The notes below the pieces were generated by a model. That model saw only the letters and a program-made list of their open reading frames with translations, searched no databases and was not told the origin of the DNA. A stretch of 64,000 nt of DNA from Undibacterium pigrum (GTDB lineage Bacteria; Pseudomonadota; Gammaproteobacteria; Burkholderiales; Burkholderiaceae_D). Position 1 is the first letter of the stretch. Every line of letters begins with the position of its first letter. Made by a program: the position numbers and the translations under genes. Of the stretch, positions 47,512 through 55,907 are shown in pieces. The stretch covers positions 186,001 through 250,000 of the forward strand of contig NZ_QJKB01000006.1 in NCBI RefSeq assembly GCF_003201815.1, written 5' to 3'.

Positions 47512-49041
47512 TTAGTGTTCATGACTGGCGGCAGCTTTGCCCAGCTCAGCCTTGATCAGGAAACTGTTCTTCGCAACGTATGCGGTACCCGCCTGCAAGC
47601 CCTTGCGTATTTCTGTGTACTTGCCATCGCTGCGTCCCAGTTCCACTGGCCTGGCTTCCAGTTGATCGCCATAGCTGGCAAACACTGTGGCTTGTTCATC
47701 GATGATTTGTATGGCTTCATTGACTATCGCAACCGGTACTTCCACTTCGGCGGACAGCAGGGCGACATTCACAGTCAGGCCGGGATACCATGCACCCTTG
47801 GTATTGGGCAGCAGCAAGCGTGCTTTGGCCGTGCGGGTTTGTTCTCCCATGACGGCACCTACATAGCTGAGCTTGCCTTCTGCCGTTGCGTCAAAGGCAT
47901 TGGCACTGACTTTGGCGCTCTGGCCTGTCCTGACATTGTTGAGATCCTTGGCAGGTATCGCGATTTCCACCCAGACACTGCTGAGGTCAGCTACCGTAAA
48001 AATGGCAGCATCATCCTTGAGAGACTGGCCCATGCTGATATGTTTCTCGGTCACTGTGCCAGCGATGGGTGAACGGATTTCATATCGGTTCAGATTGCCC
48101 TTGCTGGCCATGCCTGCACCCAGGGACGCCAGTTTTTGTTGCGCACTTTGCAGGGTGATGTCGGCTTCCTGCATGGCATTGCGGGCATGCAGATAATCCT
48201 GTTCGGCTGAGATTTTTTCTTCCCAGAGTTTTTTCTCGCGCTCAAAATTACTACGCGCCAGTGCATGGCGTTTTTGTGTTGCCAACACTTCGGTGCGCAA
48301 ATCGACGAGGGCCTGGCTGGATATCACCGCCAGTAACTGCCCCTTGCTAACCTTGTCACCCGCATTCACCGCCACGCTTTCCACCACACCTGAGAGGCGC
48401 GGCACAATTTGCAGCATGCTGTCTTCATTCAGGCGCACTTCACCCAACAGGTTCAGATTGCTTTGCAGTTTTACTGCGCCTGCTATTTCTGTCTCCACGC
48501 CATTTTGCTTGCGCTTTAAGGCATTCATGCTGACACGGCCTTCTATCTGTTCGTAATTGAACTGATAGCTCTTGCCCGCATGCTGGGCTGTGATGCTGGC
48601 TTTGAAGGAGTGCGGCTCTTCGACTATCGCGTCACTTTTCAGATAATTTTTTTCTGTGCTGAACTTGAAGTTTTGTACTGCGCCACCCAGACGCTCCAGA
48701 TTGATGGTGACGTTATTCGCTGCAGGTGACAGTGGCTTGCCATCCAGGTAGGTATACAGGCGAAATTCTGGTGCCGTGTTTTGTTCGAAAATAGTCACTT
48801 CCAGCGCATAGCCATCCTTGCTGAACAGCTTGCCGCCATGCGGGCCTTTGGTGGCGGCCTCGGCTTCACTGGCTTCGTCATGATGTTCTTTGTCGGCATG
48901 TTCCGCCTGCTCTGTATGGCTGCCATGTTCATCAGTTTTTTTCGATTTTCCTGTGCTCAGTATCAGCGCAGCCAGTATTGCACCTATGAGGATGACGATG
49001 ATGACTGGCACGGCAGTTTTTTTATTGATATTCAGTTTCAT
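47512..49041 (-). CDS. czcB: Metal efflux periplasmic adaptor, CzcB family
   Basis: 509 aa from ATG 49041 (MKLNINKKTAVPVIIVILIG). A membrane anchor at about 10-30 is followed by a His/Glu-rich segment (DEHGSHTEQAEHADKEHHDE), likely metal-binding, then the CzcB N-terminal domain (GPHGGKLFSKDGYALEVTIFE), lipoyl halves and coiled-coil hairpin (about 240-340). It joins CzcA to the outer-membrane channel and may deliver metal. 20 bp upstream of czcA. Confidence 0.92.
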   Translation of the reverse strand: MKLNINKKTAVPVIIVILIGAILAALILSTGKSKKTDEHGSHTEQAEHADKEHHDEASEAEAATKGPHGGKLFSKDGYALEVTIFEQNTAPEFRLYTYLDGKPLSPAANNVTINLERLGGAVQNFKFSTEKNYLKSDAIVEEPHSFKASITAQHAGKSYQFNYEQIEGRVSMNALKRKQNGVETEIAGAVKLQSNLNLLGEVRLNEDSMLQIVPRLSGVVESVAVNAGDKVSKGQLLAVISSQALVDLRTEVLATQKRHALARSNFEREKKLWEEKISAEQDYLHARNAMQEADITLQSAQQKLASLGAGMASKGNLNRYEIRSPIAGTVTEKHISMGQSLKDDAAIFTVADLSSVWVEIAIPAKDLNNVRTGQSAKVSANAFDATAEGKLSYVGAVMGEQTRTAKARLLLPNTKGAWYPGLTVNVALLSAEVEVPVAIVNEAIQIIDEQATVFASYGDQLEARPVELGRSDGKYTEIRKGLQAGTAYVAKNSFLIKAELGKAAASHEH

Positions 49042-49048
49042 ACAAATC

Positions 49049-50320
49049 CTAAAATGAAGAGGTGGTGGTGAACAGGCTGAATTCACTGTCCCCTATGTAA
49101 GCCTCGATGTCCGCTGCAGCGCGCTGGGCTTCTGACAGGCTGCGCAAGTATTGCGCCCTGGCTTGTAGTAATGAACGCTGGGCGTCCAGCACATCCATGA
49201 AATTGAACTTGCCGTATTCAAAGCCCTTGATGGCGAGCTCATAAGCCTGCTGCGCGCCCGGCAGCATATCTTTTTTCAGCATCTCGGCTTCTTCCCTGGC
49301 CAGGCTCAAACGCTGATGGGCTTGCAGCACTTCGCCATGCAGGCGGTTTTCTGTGGCTGTCAATTCATCCCTGGCCTTGTCTGCGCGGCTCAGGGCTTCC
49401 TGCAGATTGCCCTGGTTGCGGTCAAACAGGTTTAGCGGGATGCTGATGCCGACGATGGCCTGGTTGCGGCCAGTTTGCTGTTCACGCTTGTTGCCTATGC
49501 TTAAAGTCAGGTCAGGGACTTGCCTGCTTTTTTCCAGCGCTGACATGGCCAGTCGCTTGTCCACTTCCAGTTGTGCGCGTTGCATCAATGGCGAGCGTGC
49601 CAGGGCTTGCATCAGTTTTTGCAAGTCGGGCAAGGCGGGCAAGGTATGGAATTCAGCTTGCAATTGCAGCTCAGCAGCCAGCTTACTGCCCATGGCTGTT
49701 GCCAGGCTTTGTCTGGCTATCAGCAAGTCGCTATTGGCTTGCGCAAGTTCCACACGCACGCCAGATTCGGCAATGCCAGCCCTGCTTGCTTCCAGTGGCG
49801 GGATTTTACCGAGACTGACCTGGCGGCTGGCAGCATGGCTGGCCCGCTGTGCCAGTTCCAGCGACACTGTGGCCAGACGCTGGCGCTCCTGTGCAATCAA
49901 AACGGCAAAAAACTGTGTGCTGACTGCTGCCCTGATCTCGGCTGATTTGATCGCCAGTTCATTCAAGGCAGCGCTACGACTACGCTCGGCGACGCTGATG
50001 CGTGCGCCGCGTTTGCCGCCTAGTTCCAGCGCCTGATTGATTTGTATGGTGGTGCTGCGACTGTCTTGCCTGGCATCTTCGACCAGCGCAGACAGTTCAG
50101 GGTTGGGCATGACACCAGCCTGGCGCAAGGCACCCTCGCTGGCCTGCACTTCACGCCTGGCAGCAGCGATGTCGGGATTATTGGCAAGCGCCTGCCTTAA
50201 TGCGGCAGGCAGGCTGAGTGCGGCAGTACTGGCCGCAGGTGCAGTGTTTTGTGCTGATACCGGTGGCTGTACTGTGCACAGTAGTACGACCACTAAAGTG
50301 GATGATAATAATTTTTGCAT
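49049..50320 (-). CDS. czcC: Metal efflux outer-membrane channel, CzcC/TolC family
   Basis: 423 aa from ATG 50320 with AGGAGAAT upstream. Signal peptide MQKLLSSTLVVVLLCTVQPPVSAQ, then two OEP repeats (LPAALRQALANNPDIAAARREVQASEGALRQAG and a second from about residue 230) forming the trimeric alpha-barrel channel. It ends 8 bp before the czcB start. Exports metal taken up by CzcBA to the outside. Confidence 0.92.
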   Translation of the reverse strand: MQKLLSSTLVVVLLCTVQPPVSAQNTAPAASTAALSLPAALRQALANNPDIAAARREVQASEGALRQAGVMPNPELSALVEDARQDSRSTTIQINQALELGGKRGARISVAERSRSAALNELAIKSAEIRAAVSTQFFAVLIAQERQRLATVSLELAQRASHAASRQVSLGKIPPLEASRAGIAESGVRVELAQANSDLLIARQSLATAMGSKLAAELQLQAEFHTLPALPDLQKLMQALARSPLMQRAQLEVDKRLAMSALEKSRQVPDLTLSIGNKREQQTGRNQAIVGISIPLNLFDRNQGNLQEALSRADKARDELTATENRLHGEVLQAHQRLSLAREEAEMLKKDMLPGAQQAYELAIKGFEYGKFNFMDVLDAQRSLLQARAQYLRSLSEAQRAAADIEAYIGDSEFSLFTTTSSF

Positions 50321-50487
50321 GGCATTCTCCTGGAAAAACGAAAAGGAAGAATCCAGCAAGTAACCGTCAAGTTTTTAGCTTAGTAAATGCGTCAGCTCGC
50401 ACGCAAAAGTACCTGTAAAAGTACCTGCAAAAGTACGTGACAAAACACAAACGCAGAGAAATAAATTAGACAGATAGCTCGCCGGAC

Positions 50488-50853
50488 TTAGGCAAGGGCC
50501 ATCCATTTGGGACGTTCAGGTTGAGCCAGGAATGGCGCAGGAGTTTGCAAAGCCGAGCCACTGAGCTGGTAAACGATCAGTGCTGACTGGCTGACCAGTA
50601 AATTGGAAGAATAGGCAGCCAGCGGACTGGGCGTACAAGAAGCACAATCGGGGTGAGTGGCAGCTTTCTTTTGTGACTTGTCCGCAGACTTGTCTGTATG
50701 TATCTCGCCATCTACAGCCTCATGTTCATGCGGATGATGACCAAAATGCTGCGCGCTCTTGTCTGTCTCATGCATGCAATAAGCACTCGCCACCGCCCAG
50801 CTTAGCTGGAGGGTGAAGGCAAGGATGATCATGAAGACAAATTTCTTAAGCAT
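50488..50853 (-). CDS. czcI: CzcI-like periplasmic metal-resistance protein
   Basis: 121 aa. Signal peptide MLKKFVFMIILAFTLQLSWA, a His-rich segment (HFGHHPHEHEAVDGEIHTD) and HPDCASC, the features of CzcI proteins at the head of czc operons. It probably binds metal in the periplasm and modulates expression. It is first on the minus strand, 167 bp before czcC, and completes the czcICBA order known from Cupriavidus. No sensor kinase pair is adjacent. Confidence 0.8.
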   Translation of the reverse strand: MLKKFVFMIILAFTLQLSWAVASAYCMHETDKSAQHFGHHPHEHEAVDGEIHTDKSADKSQKKAATHPDCASCTPSPLAAYSSNLLVSQSALIVYQLSGSALQTPAPFLAQPERPKWMALA

Positions 50854-51078
50854 GTGGTGGATTATAAACCCTAAAGCAATTCAGGCATGGTGGGCTGAGC
50901 AGATATCTGTAGCTACTGGTCATTAAACACCCTGTAGTCGCTACAGAGTCAAGGCCCGTCAAAAAAATCATACTCTGGTGAATAAGCTTTATGTTCTACA
51001 ATGCGCGATAGCTCATCACAAGATCATCACAAGAGCCTTGACTGATTACCATCATAATTTCCTACTCCAGATTTTTCC

Positions 51079-52359
51079 ATGACTTTTGCTACCCTGGGCC
51101 TTAGCCCTGAACTCTTGCTTGCTGTGGCAGCGCGCCAATATACGCTTCCTACTGCTGTGCAGACTGAGGCTATTCCTGCCGTGCTTGCTGGCCAGGATGT
51201 TATGGCACTGGCACAGACTGGCTCAGGCAAGACAGCCGCTTTTGCCTTGCCCTTATTGCAGCGTCTGCAACAAGATATGGAACAAGACAGGGAAGAGGGC
51301 AGCAAAGAAGGCAGCAAACAGCGCAAGGTAAAAGTGCTGGTCCTGGTGCCTACCCGTGAGTTGTCAGGACAAGTTGGGCAAACCATAGAAGCACTGGCCG
51401 GGCACTTGCCCAAAAAATTGAAAGTCGCTGTGATCTATGGCGGCGCCTCCATCAATCCGCAAATGATGCATTTGCGTGGCGGCGCTGATGTTGTCATCAG
51501 TACACCTGGCCGCCTGCTTGATTTGCTGGATAACAATGCTCTTTCATTGCAGCACGTCAGCACTCTGGTGCTGGATGAGGCAGACAGGTTGCTGGATCTT
51601 GGCTTTGCCGATGAAATCAAACGCATACTCGAACAATTGCCCGCGCAGCGGCAAAACCTGTTTTTCTCGGCCACTTTTTCGCCTGCAGTAAAAAAACTGG
51701 CCCTGGCTTTATTGCATGAACCCAAGCGCATAGCGATTGAAGACCTCACTGAAAACCTGCCAGATATCGCGCAAAGGGCGATAGCTGTAGATGGCGACAA
51801 GCGCACCCGTCTGTTGGTACACCTGATTAAAGAGCAGCAATGGGAGCGCGTGCTGGTTTTTGTTGCTACTAAATATGCCAGTGACACGGTATCGAATAAA
51901 TTGAAAAAAGCTGGCATCAAGGCTGAAGCCTTTAACGGCGATGCCAGCCAGGGTGCGCGCCAGCATATGCTGACTGACTTCAAGGCCAACCGTATCCAGG
52001 TGCTGGTTGCCACTGATCTGGCAGCACGCGGCATCGATGTGGCTGGATTGCCTGCTGTCGTCAATTATGATTTGCCGCGTTCTGCAGATGACTATATCCA
52101 TCGCATAGGTCGTACTGGTCGTGCCGGTGCCAGTGGCAGCGCCATCAGCTTTATCCTGGCTGAACATGAAATGCATTTCCGCCTGATAGAAAAACGTCAG
52201 GATAAACGCGTCTCACGCGAAACGCTGGCAGGTTTTGAGCCCAGCCAGACGGCAGGGGACATGACCCCTGCAGAATCTGAGGCACCAACTGGCGGCATCA
52301 AGGGCAAGCGCAAGAGTAAAAAGGACAAGCTGCGCGAACTGGCGGCACAGAATAAATAG
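51079..52359 (+). CDS. DEAD-box ATP-dependent RNA helicase (RhlE-like)
   Basis: 426 aa. Q motif PTAVQTEAIP, motif I AQTGSGKT, Ia PTRELSGQV, II DEAD (LVLDEADRLLDLGF), III FFSATFSP, then ARGIDVAG and HRIGRTGRAG in the second RecA domain. The C-terminal tail is short and lysine-rich (KGKRKSKKDKLRELAAQNK), as in RhlE. It unwinds short RNA duplexes in ribosome assembly or mRNA turnover. Single gene, divergent from the czc operon. Confidence 0.94.
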   Translation: MTFATLGLSPELLLAVAARQYTLPTAVQTEAIPAVLAGQDVMALAQTGSGKTAAFALPLLQRLQQDMEQDREEGSKEGSKQRKVKVLVLVPTRELSGQVGQTIEALAGHLPKKLKVAVIYGGASINPQMMHLRGGADVVISTPGRLLDLLDNNALSLQHVSTLVLDEADRLLDLGFADEIKRILEQLPAQRQNLFFSATFSPAVKKLALALLHEPKRIAIEDLTENLPDIAQRAIAVDGDKRTRLLVHLIKEQQWERVLVFVATKYASDTVSNKLKKAGIKAEAFNGDASQGARQHMLTDFKANRIQVLVATDLAARGIDVAGLPAVVNYDLPRSADDYIHRIGRTGRAGASGSAISFILAEHEMHFRLIEKRQDKRVSRETLAGFEPSQTAGDMTPAESEAPTGGIKGKRKSKKDKLRELAAQNK

Positions 52360-52944
52360 TGCCCTGATCATGCCAAAACTGCCCAGACTGCCAAAAAAGC
52401 AGGCTAGGTCTCAATTAGCTGGTGAGTTTTACCTGCGCCAACTACGCTAGTAGTTGTCAAGTTCATGCATCTTCAAGAGACAAATTTACAACAGAAGCCC
52501 GAAGTAAGTTTGAACTGTGTATTTGTGTTTCTCTGGCGCAGAGACAGTCACTGAAAAATTCTGGATATAATTAATTTTATCTATGTAAATCAATGACTTG
52601 CTTTGGATTATCTTATATCTTTTTTGTCAAATTTTGAGGTCGGCTGGCAATTGTTTCTGGCAAGCCAGATGAAATTGTTTGCCTGTTTTTTCAGCAATGA
52701 CTGAGCATTTGGCAACAGGCTCGAATATATTTCTTGCTTTGTGGAAAATTGTTGCCCAAATTCATCTGATGCTATAATTCTGCTTAATTGATGTGCAGAA
52801 CTCATCTGGCGCGCACCCAATCCCCCCAATTCCTGTCCCAAAGTACGTCATTGACGGCACTTGTTTGTCTGCTATCGCATACATGTCTGACCGGTCATCA
52901 GCATTCCTGATGCTTTGGGTATTTGTTTTATCTATCGAGGCTCT
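52360..52944. other. Intergenic region before the phosphonate-binding protein gene
   Basis: 585 bp. The right part holds a TTGTTG-N18-TATAAT promoter (52749-52778). The left part shows no gene, no strong hairpin with T run and no recognisable element. Confidence 0.5.
52749..52778 (+). promoter_or_regulatory. Probable sigma-70 promoter of the PhnD-like gene
   Basis: TTGTTG (52749-52754), 18-bp spacer, TATAAT (52773-52778, exact consensus -10). The leader to ATG 52945 would be about 160 nt. Confidence 0.5.
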
Positions 52945-53922
52945 ATGTTTAAAAAAATTATTCCCCTGACGCTGCTGGTCGGCAGTTTGTTCGTGTCTGT
53001 TGCCCACGCAGCAGAAAAACTCACCGTTGGCCTGATCGCCACCACCAGTATTGAAGATACCCGCAAACGCTGGCAGCCATTGCTGGATGATCTGGCAAAA
53101 AGCACAGGCACAGAAGTGACTGCAGCCATTTCTTCCAATTACAGTGAAATCGTCAGCGGCTTGAAAGAAAACAAGATACAAGTCGCCTGGCTGAGTAGCA
53201 AGGTAGCCCTGGATGCCGTTGAAGATGGCAAATCCACTGTGTTTGCACAAATGGTGAAAAGTGATGGCTCACGCGGCTATAACTCTTTGCTGATCGCTTC
53301 CAGCAAGAGCCCTCTGACTAATTTTGATCAGGTATCGGCCAAACCTGGCACCTATGTATTCTCTGACGGCGACAAGAAATCCACTTCTGGCTATCTGGTT
53401 CCTGCTTATTATCTGTTTGCTAAAAATAAGATAGATATCAACAAGCTGTTCAAGAAGGTCAATGTCGGCAACCATCAAAGCAATTTTGCTGCTGTCACTC
53501 AAGGTGAAGCTGATGTGGCCACGTTTAATTCTGAAGAAATGGACAGATTGAAAAAAGAAGCGCCAGAACAAATCGCCAAAGTTCGCGTTATCTGGACTTC
53601 CCCTCTGATTCCAAATGACCCTATCCTGTATCGCAAGGATTTGTCACCAGCCCTGAAAACCCGTATTGAAGATTTCTTTATTAACTACGGCAAGCAAAAG
53701 CAGGCTCAGGCTGTATTGAAAGACATTTTGAATTTGTCTGGTTTCCAGCGTTCTACTGATGCACAGTTGAAACCAATTGCTGATTTGACATTGTTCAGCC
53801 TTTTGCGCGAAAACCTGAACAATCCAAGTCTGACTGATGCGCAAAAACAAAAGAAATTTGATGAAGTCAGTGCCCGTTTTGGCAAATTGAGTTTCGTGCT
53901 GGAAGCTTCCCGCATTAAATAA
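52945..53922 (+). CDS. Phosphate/phosphonate ABC transporter substrate-binding protein (PhnD-like)
   Basis: 325 aa from ATG 52945 with CGAGG upstream. Signal peptide MFKKIIPLTLLVGSLFVSVAHA, then a type II periplasmic binding fold (LTVGLIATTSIEDTRKRWQPLLDDLAKSTGTEV, VAWLSSKVALDAVEDG, the SDGDKKSTSGYLVPAYYLF loop typical of PhnD). Binds phosphonates, phosphite or similar anions in the periplasm. No permease or ATPase gene is adjacent, so it is an orphan that may dock to a transporter elsewhere or act as a sensor component. Confidence 0.88.
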   Translation: MFKKIIPLTLLVGSLFVSVAHAAEKLTVGLIATTSIEDTRKRWQPLLDDLAKSTGTEVTAAISSNYSEIVSGLKENKIQVAWLSSKVALDAVEDGKSTVFAQMVKSDGSRGYNSLLIASSKSPLTNFDQVSAKPGTYVFSDGDKKSTSGYLVPAYYLFAKNKIDINKLFKKVNVGNHQSNFAAVTQGEADVATFNSEEMDRLKKEAPEQIAKVRVIWTSPLIPNDPILYRKDLSPALKTRIEDFFINYGKQKQAQAVLKDILNLSGFQRSTDAQLKPIADLTLFSLLRENLNNPSLTDAQKQKKFDEVSARFGKLSFVLEASRIK

Positions 53923-54161
53923 GTCGGAATAATTCAGAATAGTTCCAGATAATTTGTAACGAAAGCTGAAAAAAATACAATAAATCGAGGAATTTTGCCG
54001 TAATTTGGCCTAATTTATTGTTTTTTTATAAAACGTATAAAAAAATTTCTCATTTTTGTACATTAATGTGTCAACTGAATTGCGAACCGGTGCGTTTTTG
54101 GACTAAAGAATCTTTGCTGACACCTTCCTTTAAGCAAAGTTTCCCTTTAAGGAGTCAGAAA

Positions 54162-54503
54162 ATGATTTACGAAATACTGGTTCGCCCTTCGGACAACAGC
54201 AAGAAAATGACCTCCGATCATTTGATCTGGATAGAAAGCAACATGACTACCCGTTCTTTCGAGAACTGGTTGCGTGAAAAGTCCTTGCTGGACGGCAGTG
54301 GCCATGCGCCTGTAGTGCGCTGGGGTATCGTGCAGACGCAACGTCCTGCGCACTTCAATCTGGCGACACAGGCAAAAGCCCTGAAAAGCCGTATTTCTGA
54401 ATTGATGACTGGTACTCCAGAAATCGTCGCAGTGCCGGATGCATCCCGTGCACTCAAAGCTTTCCGCTTGAAAAGCCCGGTTCAAGAACTCATCGCGGCC
54501 TGA
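54162..54503 (+). CDS. Conserved-looking hypothetical protein
   Basis: 113 aa. Start chosen at ATG 54162, which has AAGGAGT upstream; the open frame reaches 54018 but the extra part is unlike coding sequence. It begins MIYEILVRPSDNSKKMTSDHL and continues WIESNMTTRSFENWLREKSLLDGSGHAPVVRWGIVQTQRP. No membrane segments or signal peptide. I do not recognise the family. The good ribosome site and normal codon use suggest a real gene; a GCTTTCCGG hairpin follows the stop. Confidence 0.75.
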   Translation: MIYEILVRPSDNSKKMTSDHLIWIESNMTTRSFENWLREKSLLDGSGHAPVVRWGIVQTQRPAHFNLATQAKALKSRISELMTGTPEIVAVPDASRALKAFRLKSPVQELIAA

Positions 54504-54519
54504 TAAAGCGGGATTGCGG

Positions 54520-54606
54520 GCTTTCCGGCAACACCGGAAAGCTGAAGCGCCTCCCAGAAGACTATATAGACCATAGCCAGACCATGCCCTGTGATCAGGA
54601 CATGGT
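54520..54606. repeat. Two hairpins upstream of the RAYT gene (REP-like candidates)
   Basis: GCTTTCCGG-CAACA-CCGGAAAGC (54520-54542) and ACCATGCCCTG-TGAT-CAGGACATGGT (54581-54606). Neither has a T run. Their place in front of a REP-associated transposase makes REP-type elements possible, but only single copies are seen. Confidence 0.4.
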
Positions 54607-54767
54607 GCGGATGTCTTATCTTCGATTTGTTGAAGGCGCTGTTGGCTACTTTTAGCTGTCATTGCTTATTGGTGCTTACTAGTACCAAGGTCGCCGCACA
54701 GATAAGTTTTGACAAGATAGCCAGATGCCAAGCACAATCCAGACTCTTTTGGATTGCCTGCATACAC

Positions 54768-55466
54768 ATGGCCAGATTAGCCCGTTTAGTTATCCCGCAT
54801 CAACAACACCATGTTATCCAGCGCGGCAATGCTGGCAGCCTGATTTTTCTGGATGCCGAGGATTACAGCAGCTTTCTGGACTGGCTCAGGCAAGCCGCCA
54901 AATTGTTTGATGTGGCCATCCATGCCTATGTGCTGATGCCAGACCACTTGCATTTATTGCTGACACCTGGTGATGAACCTGGCCTGGGCAAGATGATGCA
55001 ATGGCTGGGGCGGCACTATGTCCCTTATTTCAATCGCAAATACCAGCGCAGCGGTACCTTGTGGCAGGGACGTTACCGCGCCACGGTCATTGAGTCTGCT
55101 ACCTACTTCATCCCCTGCAGTATTTATCTGGAAAGCAATCCTCAACGTGCCGGTCTGGTGCAGGACTTGCTCGACTACACCTGGTCCAGCTACCGTCATC
55201 ACGTCGGCCTGTTGATAGACCCCCTGATTACCGACCATAGTTGCTATTGGGCTCTGGGTAATACTCCTTTCCAGCGTGAGGCTGCGTACAAGCAAAGCCT
55301 GGAGAGCGGATTATCGGGCAGGCAAATCACTGAAATCACCCAGGCAACCACCAAGGCCTGGATGCTGGGTTCAGCCAAATTCAAGATAGAAATGAGCAAG
55401 CTGACCGAAAGACGGGTAGAACCAGTCAAGCGTGGTCGGCCACGCAAGGCCGGGGAAAATACTTAG
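54768..55466 (+). CDS. REP-associated tyrosine transposase (RAYT, IS200-like Y1 family)
   Basis: 232 aa from ATG 54768 (MARLARLVIPHQQHHVIQRG, the usual RAYT N-terminus). The HUH metal-binding motif is PDHLHLLLTP, and the candidate catalytic tyrosine is in the region GRYRATVIESATYFIPCSIYLESNPQRAGLV. RAYTs are single-strand nucleases linked to REP palindromes and do not carry IS ends. Upstream frame to 54591 lacks similarity. C-terminal basic tail RVEPVKRGRPRKAGENT. Confidence 0.9.
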   Translation: MARLARLVIPHQQHHVIQRGNAGSLIFLDAEDYSSFLDWLRQAAKLFDVAIHAYVLMPDHLHLLLTPGDEPGLGKMMQWLGRHYVPYFNRKYQRSGTLWQGRYRATVIESATYFIPCSIYLESNPQRAGLVQDLLDYTWSSYRHHVGLLIDPLITDHSCYWALGNTPFQREAAYKQSLESGLSGRQITEITQATTKAWMLGSAKFKIEMSKLTERRVEPVKRGRPRKAGENT

Positions 55467-55907
55467 TAGTCCTGTGGCTGCCAGAGGCTGCTGGCTTTCA
55501 CGCCCCAAAATTCTTATGAGCACGCGGTAAGCCAATAAATTCGGCTTCTTTCACTATGTCCCCATTTAAATATTCATGAAAATGTGGTCAATTTAATTTG
55601 ACACTGACCCTAATTAAACCAGTTGCGTAATATTTTGCACTGCACTATTCTTTGTCTTGTCCTGACAGGATTTACGCCAAACTGTCGTGCCGGCGCATTC
55701 ACAATTAACGAATGCCTGGCACATTTGTCCAGCGTAGCGCCATGCCCTTACCCGGAAGCCTGGCCCACAGTTTGATCACCCTTCAAGCTAACGTCATCAA
55801 GCTGCCATCCGCAGCCAGCAAAATTGCTGAATAGCAAAGCCAGCTATTCATGCCGACAGCTGTTTCACGTAAGTCCTGATATTGAAATTGTCCTCCGGAG
55901 ATCCACT
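55467..55907. other. Intergenic region between the RAYT gene and gltB
   Basis: 441 bp. It includes GTCAATTTAATTTGACACTGAC (around 55588-55610), a short sequence of the kind I associate with RAYT/IS200-type loci, and the gltB leader with CTCCGGAGA before the start. No gene and no clear promoter were identified. Confidence 0.45.
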
